From the NCBI GenBank assembly GCA_903877135.1, contig CAIRCN010000058.1:56428-120427 (forward strand): a stretch of 64,000 nucleotides of DNA, given 5' to 3'. The position numbers and the translations under genes are program-made. The notes beneath the pieces are model-generated. The model did no database searches, was not told the origin of the DNA, and saw only the letters and a program-made list of their open reading frames with translations. This stretch comes from an uncultured Opitutia bacterium. Its GTDB lineage: Bacteria > Verrucomicrobiota > Verrucomicrobiia > Opitutales > Opitutaceae. Each line of letters begins with the position of its first letter. Within the stretch, counting starts at the first letter, position 1. Below, piece after piece: positions 33,273-43,128 of this stretch.

Positions 33273-34331
33273 CTATTGATCCGGTGGACCATCCCGACGC
33301 TCCAGGGCCAACAGCCGCTGGCGTAAATCCGCCAGCATCCGAAACACGGCGGTGTTGCGCAGGTATTCCTTGAGCGGCTGCACGGGAAGCCCGGCGTAGG
33401 CGCCGGGTTGATCAATGTCTGCCGTGACTCCGGCGCGATGGAGAAGGACGGCGTTGTCACAAATTTTCAGGTGATCCAGGACGCCCGTCTGTCCGCTCGC
33501 CATGACCCGGTTGCCAATGGTCGTGGACCCCGCCACGCAGAACATCGAAGTGAGCAGGCAGTCCTCTCCGATCTCGACGTTGTGGGCGATGTGGCAAAGG
33601 TTGTCCAATTTCGTGCCGGCGCCAATGCGGGTCGTGCGATAGGCGGCGCGGTCAATGCAGCAATTCGCGCCCACGCGCACACGGTCGCCGAGAACAACGT
33701 TGCCCGTTTGCGGAATCGGGTGGCTCTTTCCCTGCTGGTCCTGGGCAAAACCATACCCCTCGGAACCGATCACGGCACCAGCGCCTATGACGGATTCGCT
33801 GCCCACCAAGCAGGCATAACCGATCACGGCATTGGGATGCACCACGGTGTCGCTCCCCACCTGTGCATCGTGCTCAACGACCGCCCCTGCCATGATCCGG
33901 GTTCGCTCGCCTAGTCGCACGTTTCGGCCGATCACGGCGCGCGGCTCCACCACGGCCGTCGCCGCCAGCATGGCCGTCTCGTGGACGACCGCCGAGCGAT
34001 GGATTTGCGGCCAGCCGGCGGCATCGAACTGGCGGCCGGCATACCGCTGTTTGATCAGAGCCTGAGCAAGATTCACGTTCGCGGTGAGCAAAAGGGTCAT
34101 GTCGCCGCGGTCGGCAAAAAGCGTCTTTAGCTTGAACGATGTCACAACCACCGCTGGTCGGCGCTGCGCCACCAGAATCGCGAACTTCGGCTTGTCCACG
34201 AAAACCAAGTCGCCCGGCCCGCAATCCTCGATGGGCGCGATCCGGTGGACAGGCTGGTCCGGCCCGACCATTTCCTTGACGAGACCCAGTGGGGCGAAGG
34301 CGGTGTAAATTTCGGCGGCGGTGGTTTTCAT
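33273..34331 (-). CDS. lpxD: UDP-3-O-acylglucosamine N-acyltransferase
   Basis: The 352-residue enzyme adds the second acyl chain in lipid A synthesis. It has the N-terminal uridine-binding domain (residues about 1-100), then a left-handed beta helix of hexapeptide repeats (IGRNVRLGERTRI, VGSDTVVHPNAVIG, IGAGAVIGSEGYGF) including the catalytic His in LCHIAHNVEIGED and the FGYGFA-type loop SEGYGFAQD. It ends with the helical GLPVQPLKEYLRNTAVFRML segment. The gene is alone here, without lpxA or fabZ. ATG 34331 is supported by the N-terminal domain start. Confidence 0.93.
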   Translation of the reverse strand: MKTTAAEIYTAFAPLGLVKEMVGPDQPVHRIAPIEDCGPGDLVFVDKPKFAILVAQRRPAVVVTSFKLKTLFADRGDMTLLLTANVNLAQALIKQRYAGRQFDAAGWPQIHRSAVVHETAMLAATAVVEPRAVIGRNVRLGERTRIMAGAVVEHDAQVGSDTVVHPNAVIGYACLVGSESVIGAGAVIGSEGYGFAQDQQGKSHPIPQTGNVVLGDRVRVGANCCIDRAAYRTTRIGAGTKLDNLCHIAHNVEIGEDCLLTSMFCVAGSTTIGNRVMASGQTGVLDHLKICDNAVLLHRAGVTADIDQPGAYAGLPVQPLKEYLRNTAVFRMLADLRQRLLALERRDGPPDQ

Positions 34332-34430
34332 CGGTAGGGGGAGCGTTCAATCGGGGCTGGGCACGAGGAAAACGGTCGGGGCCAATTATGCGACGCTCCC
34401 CTTACGAAACGTGGCCCCAAAGTTCGTGAC

Positions 34431-34460
34431 AAAAAAGCTTCAGACGGTGCGGCCTGAAGC
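34431..34460 (-). terminator. Intrinsic terminator of the small basic-protein gene
   Basis: On the minus strand, arms GCTTCAG (34454-34460) and CTGAAGC (34437-34443) flank a 10-base GC-rich loop and are followed directly by six T residues (34431-34436). It lies 35 bases after the stop of the ORF at 34496 and before lpxD, so it separates the two transcripts. Confidence 0.85.
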
Positions 34461-34495
34461 GTGAGTGCGAACGCTGTCCAAAAAATCAGCTGCGT

Positions 34496-34597
34496 TCAGC
34501 GGGCATTTTTCTTGTCGCGCTTGGCGGCTCTTTTCTCTGCCGCAGTTTTCAACGGCTGTTTCTTTGTCTGTTTCTGGGAATTTTGTGTTTTGGCCAT
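34496..34597 (-). CDS. Very small basic protein (33 aa)
   Basis: A 33-codon ORF starts at ATG 34597 and encodes a protein made almost only of Lys, Gln, Ala and Arg (begins MAKTQNSQKQTKKQPLK, ends KRDKKNAR). Its reality is supported by the strong intrinsic terminator 35 bases downstream on the same strand, which no other gene would need, and by its isolated position between lpxD and an aldo/keto reductase. The composition suggests a nucleic-acid- or ribosome-associated peptide, but this is inference. CATAAT lies eight bases before the ATG, so the mRNA may have almost no leader. Confidence 0.65.
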   Translation of the reverse strand: MAKTQNSQKQTKKQPLKTAAEKRAAKRDKKNAR

Positions 34598-34784
34598 GGT
34601 ATCTATTATGTTTAGGGCTGTAGTTGTTTTCGCCTGCGGAAAGATCGTTTCCCCGACGGCGTAGACTTATATTCGAGAAACCCCGGCCATTTGCGAGCTT
34701 TTGCCACCGCGTCGGTGTGCGCTGCTCATGAACATCGACATGCCGGCTCCAATATAACAATGTTGCCGCCAAACAAGGTTATCC

Positions 34785-35780
34785 ATGCCTCACGTCCCTG
34801 CCGTCACCCGCTACGACAACCCCTCCCTTTACCGCCGTTGCGGACGCAGCGGGGTGAAACTTCCCGCGATCTCCTTGGGCCTCTGGCACAACTTCGGCGG
34901 CGTCGACTCCTTCGCCAACGCGCGCGCCCTCGTGCTGCGGGCCTTCGATCTCGGCATCACGCATTTCGATCTGGCGAACAACTACGGCCCGCCACCGGGC
35001 TCCGCCGAGGGAAACTTCGGCAAAATTCTGCGCGACGACCTCACCGGCTATCGCGACGAACTCTTCATCTCCACCAAGGCCGGTTATGGCATGTGGGCCG
35101 GGCCCTACGGTGAATGGGGCTCGCGCAAATATCTGCTGTCCTCGCTGGACCAAAGCCTGCGCCGCCTGGGCTTGAACAACGTGGATCTTTTCTACTCGCA
35201 CCGCCCTGATCCGGAGACGCCGCTGGAAGAAACCATGGGCGCCCTCGCACACGCCGTTCGCAGCGGCAAAGCGCTCTACGCCGGCATCTCCAGCTACAGC
35301 GCCGAACAGACGGCCCGAGCGGCCAAACTCCTCCGCGAAATGGGCGTGCCATGCCTGATCCACCAGCCGGTTTACCACATGTTTGATCGTTGGATCGAAA
35401 GAAGCCTGACCGACGTGCTCGCGGCGGAGGGCATCGGCTGCATCCCGTTCTGCCCGCTCGCACAGGGTCTGCTCACCGACCGCTACCTCGTCGGCATCCC
35501 TGCAGACGCCCGCGCCGCCAAGCCGCATGGTTTCCTTAAAGCCGACCGCATCACCCCCGCGCTCCTCGCCAAGGTCAGCCAACTCAACACCCATGCCCGC
35601 GCCCGCGGCCAGTCGCTCGCCCAGATGGCCCTCGCCTGGGTCCTGCGGGACCCCGTTATCACGACCGCGCTCATCGGCGCCAGCAAAGTCAGCCAGATCG
35701 AGGACAACCTCGGCGCCCTGAAATCCGCGCCGTTCACCCGTGAGGAACTCGATCTTATCGACCGGATTCTCGCAGAGTAA
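34785..35780 (+). CDS. Aldo/keto reductase, YghZ/L-glyceraldehyde 3-phosphate reductase type
   Basis: The 331-residue NADPH-dependent aldo/keto reductase closely resembles the YghZ branch (AKR14): the N-terminus LYRRCGRSGVKLPAISLGLW, the catalytic Tyr in HFDLANNYGPPPGSAEGNFG with Asp before it, Lys in LFISTKAGYGMWAGPYG, and His in LFYSHRPDPETPLEE complete the tetrad. The C-terminus has the cofactor loop TTALIGASKVSQIEDNL. E. coli YghZ reduces L-glyceraldehyde 3-phosphate and methylglyoxal. A TATAAC hexamer (34753-34758) lies upstream. A DUF5703 gene follows after 15 bases. Confidence 0.92.
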   Translation: MPHVPAVTRYDNPSLYRRCGRSGVKLPAISLGLWHNFGGVDSFANARALVLRAFDLGITHFDLANNYGPPPGSAEGNFGKILRDDLTGYRDELFISTKAGYGMWAGPYGEWGSRKYLLSSLDQSLRRLGLNNVDLFYSHRPDPETPLEETMGALAHAVRSGKALYAGISSYSAEQTARAAKLLREMGVPCLIHQPVYHMFDRWIERSLTDVLAAEGIGCIPFCPLAQGLLTDRYLVGIPADARAAKPHGFLKADRITPALLAKVSQLNTHARARGQSLAQMALAWVLRDPVITTALIGASKVSQIEDNLGALKSAPFTREELDLIDRILAE

Positions 35781-35795
35781 TCGCACCCCGCCCCC

Positions 35796-37997
35796 ATGAT
35801 CGGCGACATCACTTGGGATACCCCCAGCCCCACTTCCGCCGGCTCCCTGCCGCTCGGCAACGGCGATTTAGCGGCTAACGTCTGGGTCGAGCCTTCCGGC
35901 GATGTGGTGCTTTACCTCGCGAAGAACGACGCGTGGGACCACCTCGGACGCCTGCTCAAAATCGGCCGGCTACGCATCTCCCTGCAACCCGCGCTCCTCG
36001 AAGGCGGCGCCAAGTTTGAGCAAAAACTCTCGCTCACAGACGCCTCCATCATCATTTCAATCGGGAATGTCACCCTGCGGCTCTGGGTCGACGCGCACTG
36101 GCCGCGCCTTGTCGTCGAGGTGAGCAGCGCCCAGCCCGTCGCGGTGCGCGCGAGCCTCGACCCGTGGCGCACGCAAGCCCGTGCCATCGGCGAAAAGGAA
36201 GCCCACGCCGCGTGCGGTTTAGAAGGTGGCCCGATCAAGCTCGTCGCCCTGCCGGACCAGATCGTGCGCGATGGCACCGACACCGTGGTCTGGTATCAGC
36301 GCAACGAGTCCTCGATCTGGCCGCTCTGCCTCGATCAGCAGGCACTAGGCGACCTCAAGGCAACGTCGGCCGACCCGCTCCTGCACCACACCTTCGGCGG
36401 ATGTCTCGCTGGCGCGGGATTCACAAAGCTCGACGAGCGCTCGCTGGTGACAGCTGCCCCGACGACCGCCGCCACGCTCACCGTCTGCGCCCATGCGGCC
36501 CAGACCACCACCACGGCGCAGTGGGTCGCGCAGGTGCGAAGCAAATCCACCGCCACCGCCGCAATGACGTCCGCCGATCTTTGGCGCGATCATCGGCAAT
36601 GGTGGAAAGATTTCTGGGAGCGCAGCTACATCCGCCTCGATTCCCGCGGACCCGACTGGGGCAACGCCGCGCTGATTTCGCAGCAGTCCGCGTGGCAACG
36701 CTACCTGGTTGCCTGCTGCGGCCGCGGACTCTACCCGGTAAAATTCAACGGCGGCTTGTTCACCGCCGACTGGGCTCTCAAGGACGAGAATTTCGACGCG
36801 GACTACCGGCGCTGGGGCGGCGGCTACTGGTTTCAGAACACACGCCTGATCTACTGGTCGATGCTCGCTCACGGCGACTATGAGCTCATGCAGCCCCTTT
36901 TCCGCATGTATCGCGACATGCTGCCGCTCGCCGAGCATCGCACGCTGACTTGGTTCGGCCACAGTGGCGCGTTTTTCCCGGAGACGCTCTACTTCTGGGG
37001 CACTCACCTGCCCTCAAACTACGGCTGGGATCGCACCGGCAAAGCGCACGACGACGTGGAGAACCGCTACATCCGTCGCTACTGGACCAGCGGTTTGGAA
37101 CTCGTGGCGCTGATGCTCGAAACCTTCGCCCACACTGGCAACGTGGCTCTCCTCGAAAACGAATTGCTTCCAATCGCGCGGGCCGCGCTCACGTTCTACG
37201 CCCTGCACTACCCGGACGACGCGCACGGCAAACTCCATTTCGCTCCCGCCCAGGCACTCGAGACGTGGTGGGAGGCTGAGAACCCGATGCCCGAGACCGC
37301 CGCGCTGCATTACCTTCTCCCCCGGCTCCAGGCGCTGCCCGCGGCACATGTCACCGCTGCCGACCTCTCTTCGTGGCGCGCTCTCGCGGCCCGGCTGCCA
37401 GCGCTCCCCATGGCCAAGTGCGACGGCCGCCTGAAGCTGCTACCCGCGGCAAAGCACGAGCCGGTGCCCAACAACTCCGAAAACGCCGAACTCTACGCCG
37501 TCTTCCCCTTTAAACTCTACGGCCTCGGCCGACCCGATCTCGAAACCGCCCAGTTGACCTTCACTCACCGCATGTTCCCCGACACCGGCGGCTGGCGGCA
37601 GGACGCTGTGCAGGCCGCGCTGCTTGGACTCACCGAGACCGCCGCTTATTACGTCCAAAAAAACTACACCGATAGCGGCAATTTTGCTGAGCGTTTCCGG
37701 GGCTTCTGGGGGCCAAACTACGACTGGGTGCCGGACTTCGACCACGGGAGCGTCACCCAACTCGCGCTTCAGGTCATGCTCGTGCAAACGGTCGGGGAGA
37801 AAATCCTGCTGTTTCCCGCCTGGCCCGCGGATCGCTGGAATGTGAATTTCAAGCTCCACCTGCCCCGTCAGACCATCGTTGAAGGTGAACTCAAGGACGG
37901 CCGGCTCGTTCGCGTAAACGTGACGCCGGACTCCCGCACCCGCGACCTCGTGGTGATGCTGGACCGGGACAAGAGCAGCCTGGTGCCGACCGCCTGA
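35796..37997 (+). CDS. DUF5703/GH95-like glycosidase-type protein
   Basis: The 733-residue protein opens with a DUF5703 N-terminal beta domain (WDTPSPTSAGSLPLGNGDLA, LYLAKNDAWDHLGRLLKIGR), the pattern that precedes (alpha/alpha)6-barrel catalytic domains related to GH95 fucosidases. The middle part reads as the barrel (CGRGLYPVKFNGGLFTADW, NYGWDRTGKAHDDVENRYIR, LETWWEAENPMPETAALHYL), and a C-terminal beta domain ends in LHLPRQTIVEGELKDGR. No signal peptide is visible. Substrate unknown; the family occurs with other glycan hydrolases. It follows the aldo/keto reductase by 15 bases. Confidence 0.75.
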   Translation: MIGDITWDTPSPTSAGSLPLGNGDLAANVWVEPSGDVVLYLAKNDAWDHLGRLLKIGRLRISLQPALLEGGAKFEQKLSLTDASIIISIGNVTLRLWVDAHWPRLVVEVSSAQPVAVRASLDPWRTQARAIGEKEAHAACGLEGGPIKLVALPDQIVRDGTDTVVWYQRNESSIWPLCLDQQALGDLKATSADPLLHHTFGGCLAGAGFTKLDERSLVTAAPTTAATLTVCAHAAQTTTTAQWVAQVRSKSTATAAMTSADLWRDHRQWWKDFWERSYIRLDSRGPDWGNAALISQQSAWQRYLVACCGRGLYPVKFNGGLFTADWALKDENFDADYRRWGGGYWFQNTRLIYWSMLAHGDYELMQPLFRMYRDMLPLAEHRTLTWFGHSGAFFPETLYFWGTHLPSNYGWDRTGKAHDDVENRYIRRYWTSGLELVALMLETFAHTGNVALLENELLPIARAALTFYALHYPDDAHGKLHFAPAQALETWWEAENPMPETAALHYLLPRLQALPAAHVTAADLSSWRALAARLPALPMAKCDGRLKLLPAAKHEPVPNNSENAELYAVFPFKLYGLGRPDLETAQLTFTHRMFPDTGGWRQDAVQAALLGLTETAAYYVQKNYTDSGNFAERFRGFWGPNYDWVPDFDHGSVTQLALQVMLVQTVGEKILLFPAWPADRWNVNFKLHLPRQTIVEGELKDGRLVRVNVTPDSRTRDLVVMLDRDKSSLVPTA

Positions 37998-38075
37998 CAG
38001 CGCCGCACAACAACCACCCGACTTGCGCACTGAACCTTGTGTTTCGCCCGCGCTTCGGGTTTGTTTCCCGGTGTC

Positions 38076-38600
38076 ATGAGCAGGGCATTTGTGCGAGAGG
38101 ACGATGAGGTTCCCGATGATCCGGTCGGATTGTCGCTGGCAGTCATGCTGCCGCCCGGGGCTAAAAACTACCTGACGCCCGGCGGGGCCCGCCGTTTACG
38201 AACGGAACTCGTGCGGCTTGAGCATGAGGCGCGCCCGCCACTCGCCGCCGCGCAGGACGGTCCTGACGCCAAACGAGAACTGCAGCGGCTCGATCAGCGC
38301 ATCCGTTATCTTCGGCTGAGCTTGGTATCCGCCGAAGTTGTTCCACCCTCTCCGCCGCCGCACGATCAAGTGAGGTTTGGCGCGACCGTGACCGTCCGCG
38401 ACCCTCAGGGCGCCGTGTCGCGCTACCGCATTGTCGGCGTGAACGAGATTGACTTGGAACGCGGCTGGGTGAGCTGGCTCACGCCTATCGCTCGCGCGCT
38501 GCATCAGGCGAGGCTCGGCGATCGGGTAAAGTTCAGGACGCCCGCGGGACAGCAGGAGTTGAAAATCACCGGCATCGCTTACGAGTTGGATGACGACTGA
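38076..38600 (+). CDS. GreA/GreB family elongation factor-like protein
   Basis: From ATG 38076 the 174-residue protein begins MSRAFVREDDEVPDD, a common start of the GreA/GreB family members. It has an N-terminal coiled coil (LTPGGARRLRTELVRLEHEA to about residue 85) and the C-terminal FKBP-like Gre domain (VRFGATVTVRDPQGAVSRYR, then ISWL-type ARLGDRVKFRTPAGQQELKI). Gre factors insert into the RNA polymerase secondary channel and rescue paused complexes. The acidic tip residues of a true cleavage factor are not evident, so it may be a competitor-type regulator. The frame extends to 38037, without family likeness. Confidence 0.85.
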   Translation: MSRAFVREDDEVPDDPVGLSLAVMLPPGAKNYLTPGGARRLRTELVRLEHEARPPLAAAQDGPDAKRELQRLDQRIRYLRLSLVSAEVVPPSPPPHDQVRFGATVTVRDPQGAVSRYRIVGVNEIDLERGWVSWLTPIARALHQARLGDRVKFRTPAGQQELKITGIAYELDDD

Positions 38601-38626
38601 GCAGCACCGCCGAGCGGCCAAGCCGG

Positions 38627-39076
38627 TCAGGGCAACTTCGCCTGCACGATCTTGCTGGCCGCGCCAAAGTCGATGAGCGCGGCCTCGGGCCGCTGCCTGA
38701 GGGCGCCGATCACCTTGCCCATCTCCTTTTTCGTCTGCGCGCCGGTCGCGGCGATGACCTCGGTCACCAGCGCCTCAAGCCGCGCGGCATCCAGCCCTTG
38801 CGGAAGATACTTTTCGAGGAGACGAATTTCCGCCTCGTTGGTCGCCACGAGGTCGGCGCGCCCGCCCTTGGCAAACTCGGCCTTGGCGTCGGTGAGATTC
38901 TTCACGGCCCTGCGCAGCGTCGCGACCGCGAGCGCCTCGTCGATATCTTTGTTGGCGTCCATCGCGGCGCGCTTGACCGCCGCGTCCGCGGTGCGCAGCG
39001 CGAGCAGGGTCGCGCTGTCGCGAGCCTTCATGGCGTTGATGATGTCGGCGCGGAGTTTGGCGTAGGTCAAAGACAT
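38627..39076 (-). CDS. GatB/YqeY domain protein
   Basis: The 149-residue protein matches the stand-alone YqeY family: helical N-terminal half starting [21 protein letters not shown], an [22 protein letters not shown] segment and the C-terminal [14 protein letters not shown]...[12 protein letters not shown], like the tRNA-interacting tail of GatB. It may influence tRNA amidotransfer, but stand-alone members have no proven role. ATG 39076 fits the family start; a longer frame to 39244 is not family-like. It converges on the Gre-like gene. Confidence 0.9.
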   Translation of the reverse strand: MSLTYAKLRADIINAMKARDSATLLALRTADAAVKRAAMDANKDIDEALAVATLRRAVKNLTDAKAEFAKGGRADLVATNEAEIRLLEKYLPQGLDAARLEALVTEVIAATGAQTKKEMGKVIGALRQRPEAALIDFGAASKIVQAKLP

Positions 39077-39185
39077 GCCCGCAGTGAAAAGCCGGCCCCC
39101 CCCGGCTGACGAGCGCAAACGCGCGCGTTCGATCTTGCCGTCCGCGCTCGACCGTCTCACTTCACGTCCGCGACTTCCCGCACTC

Positions 39186-39446
39186 ATGGCCCACCCGCCT
39201 TCCCACGACCCGCTGCATGGCCTCACCCTCGAAGCGATCCTCACCCGGCTCGCCGGCTATTACGGCTGGGCGGAGCTGGGGAGGATGATCGAAATCCGCT
39301 GCTTCAATTTCGACCCAAGCGTCAAATCGAGCCTGAAATTTCTCCGTCGCACCCCGTGGGCGCGGCGCAAGGTCGAGGAGCTTTTCCTGCGGACCTTTGC
39401 GCCCCCGGATGGCCGGGCGCCTGCGCCGGGCGCGGACCGCGGATAA
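39186..39446 (+). CDS. VF530 family DNA-binding protein
   Basis: From ATG 39186 the 86-residue protein fits the VF530 (DUF2132) family almost from end to end: [40 protein letters not shown], then [20 protein letters not shown]. The Vibrio fischeri VF530 structure is a small helical fold reported as DNA-binding; the cellular role is unknown. The C-terminal 14 residues (Pro, Ala, Gly rich) are outside the family. It is divergent from yqeY, starting 109 bases away, and 63 bases upstream of the malic enzyme gene. Confidence 0.92.
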   Translation: MAHPPSHDPLHGLTLEAILTRLAGYYGWAELGRMIEIRCFNFDPSVKSSLKFLRRTPWARRKVEELFLRTFAPPDGRAPAPGADRG

Positions 39447-39503
39447 AATCGGCGCAGCAATCGCCAAAATCCGAGCAGGCAGCCAATGCTGGGCGGAGTA
39501 TGA

Positions 39504-41183
<1,680 letters not shown>

Positions 41184-41363
41184 CGCGCAGAAATACACAC
41201 CGATAGAAACGTCGCGGGTCGCACAGGCCGGCCATTCACATCGAGCCAACAAGCGGGGGTTGCCTGTCTTATTCAGGAAGTGGCTGCGTTGGACACGCCG
41301 CAGACCGGCTCTTGACTCGCATCGCGTCAGGCCAATGCTCTGTCACTTACACCTCTTTCAACT

Positions 41364-41462
41364 ATGGGCCAACAATCGAACAAGCACATCAAACGCAAAC
41401 GCCGCGCCGCCTACCTTAAGCGCAAAAAAGAGCGCACCAAGCTCGCCGCCAAGAAAAAGTAG
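41364..41462 (+). CDS. Very small basic protein (32 aa)
   Basis: A 32-codon ORF from ATG 41364 encodes a protein of which about half the residues are Lys or Arg (begins MGQQSNKHIKRKRR, ends LAAKKK), like a short ribosomal-protein or RNA-binding helix. It is followed 28 bases later by a very strong intrinsic terminator, and a TTGACT/AATGCT pair with 16-base spacing (41312-41339) lies upstream, so it appears to be its own transcription unit between malic enzyme and rimO. No ribosome binding site is seen. The neighbour rimO modifies ribosomal protein S12, which fits a ribosomal theme, but this is only inference. Confidence 0.7.
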   Translation: MGQQSNKHIKRKRRAAYLKRKKERTKLAAKKK

Positions 41463-41490
41463 GCGCCCGCACCCATTCTCCGTTCTCTGC

Positions 41491-41517
41491 AACCGCGGCC
41501 CCGGGCCGCGGTTTTTT
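41491..41517 (+). terminator. Intrinsic terminator after the small basic-protein gene
   Basis: AACCGCGGCCC (41491-41501) and GGGCCGCGGTT (41503-41513) are perfect 11-base arms, followed by a T-run (41512-41517). In RNA the innermost pairs open to form the loop. It ends the small transcript before rimO. Confidence 0.9.
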
Positions 41518-41553
41518 GTTCCGTGCCGTCATGGCGGGTTCCAGTCTCGTGAA

Positions 41554-42969
41554 ATGATCAAAGTCAGCCTTATCTCCCTCGGGTGCGCCAAAAATCTCGT
41601 CGATAGCGAGATCATGGTCGGTCACCTGCATCAGGCCGGCATGCAGGTCATTTCCGATGCTGCCAAAGCAGAAGTCGTCATTGTCAACACCTGCTCGTTC
41701 ATCGACTCGTCCAAGGAGGAGTCGATCAGCCATATCCTTGAGGTCCACCAGAACCGCGGCATGACCAAGCGCCGCAAAGAGCAGAAGCTCATCGTCGCCG
41801 GCTGCATGGCGCAGCGCTTTTCAAAAGACCTCTCCACATCGCTGCACGACGAGGTCGACGCCTTCATCGGCCTCGACCAAGTCACCAAGGTCGCGCCCAT
41901 CATCGAGAGTCTTTTCGCGAGCGAGCGAGCGAAGAACGCCGCGCCGCTCTCGTTCATAGAGGGAAAGTCGACCTATATCCCTGACTACGACACACCGCGT
42001 TTCCGGCTCACGCCAAAGCATTTTGCCTACATCAAGATTGCCGAAGGCTGCAACCATCCCTGCACCTTCTGCATCATCCCGCAGATCCGCGGCCGGCACC
42101 GCAGCCGCACCGTCGCGAGCGTTGTCGCCGAAGCCCGCCAGCTCGTCAAAGAGGGCGTGAAGGAACTCAACCTGATTTCCCAAGACACGACTTTTTTCGG
42201 CATGGATACGTGGGATCAGCGTCCCAACCCCCGCACGCCGGTCGACTCGACCCGCGGCACCGCACTCACCACCCTCCTTCGCCAGCTCAACGTCATCGAG
42301 GGCGATTTTTGGATCCGCCTCCTCTACACACACCCGGCGCACTGGAGCGACGAGCTCATCCGTACCATCGCCGAGTGCCCAAAGGTCGCCCGCTACATCG
42401 ACATCCCGCTCCAGCACATCAGCGACCGCATGCTTGGCCTGATGCAGCGCGAGACGAGCGGCACTTACATCCGCGACCTTCTTCAGCGTATCCGCACCGG
42501 AATCCCTGGCATCGCCATTCGCACTACCTTCATCGTTGGCTTCCCCGGCGAGACCGAAGCCGACGTCGACGAACTCTGCCAGTTCATCAAGGAGACAAGG
42601 TTCGAACGTCTCGGCGTCTTCAAATATTCGCAGGAGGACGGCACACGCGCGGCGAAGATGAACGACCAGATCACGCCGAAACAGAAAGACGCGCGCTGGC
42701 ATAGAACGATGGCGCTCCAACGCGATATCGCCCATGAAGTTTCCAAGGGCTACGTCGGACGCAAACTCCGCGTCCTCGTCGATGAGCCCGGCGTCGCCCG
42801 CGGCGAAGCCGACGCCCCCGACATCGACGGCCGGGTCTATGTGCCCATCACGCTGCCCCCCGGTAGTTTCGCCTCGGTGCGGATTACCGGCTACGAGGAT
42901 TATGATCTATTGGCGCTGCCGGTAGGACAGATGCCCTCGACGCGCAAGGTGGCCAAACAGGCCCAGTAA
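41554..42969 (+). CDS. rimO: Ribosomal protein S12 methylthiotransferase RimO
   Basis: The 471-residue radical SAM enzyme adds a methylthio group to Asp89 of ribosomal protein S12. The N-terminal UPF0004 domain starts VSLISLGCAKNLVDSEIM with its three cysteines (the others in VNTCSFIDSSKEES and VAGCMAQRF), the radical SAM cluster motif is GCNHPCTFCIIPQIRG (CxxxCxxC), and a TRAM domain closes the protein (RVYVPITLPPGSFASVRITG). ATG 41554 puts the first conserved strand at residue 3; the frame runs further upstream through the small gene at 41364 and is not used. Confidence 0.96.
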   Translation: MIKVSLISLGCAKNLVDSEIMVGHLHQAGMQVISDAAKAEVVIVNTCSFIDSSKEESISHILEVHQNRGMTKRRKEQKLIVAGCMAQRFSKDLSTSLHDEVDAFIGLDQVTKVAPIIESLFASERAKNAAPLSFIEGKSTYIPDYDTPRFRLTPKHFAYIKIAEGCNHPCTFCIIPQIRGRHRSRTVASVVAEARQLVKEGVKELNLISQDTTFFGMDTWDQRPNPRTPVDSTRGTALTTLLRQLNVIEGDFWIRLLYTHPAHWSDELIRTIAECPKVARYIDIPLQHISDRMLGLMQRETSGTYIRDLLQRIRTGIPGIAIRTTFIVGFPGETEADVDELCQFIKETRFERLGVFKYSQEDGTRAAKMNDQITPKQKDARWHRTMALQRDIAHEVSKGYVGRKLRVLVDEPGVARGEADAPDIDGRVYVPITLPPGSFASVRITGYEDYDLLALPVGQMPSTRKVAKQAQ

Positions 42970-43128
42970 TCTGCCGCGGCCGGGTGCCGGCAACTCCGGG
43001 ACATTAGTCTTGCCGGTTTCGCGCAATGATTTTTCTCAAGCCGGTAGGCACTGTGACGATGACATCAGCAATCCGCTAGTTCGCCAACGGCGGTCGTCAG
43101 GCTGCACGCGTGAACGGCAAACCGCCCC

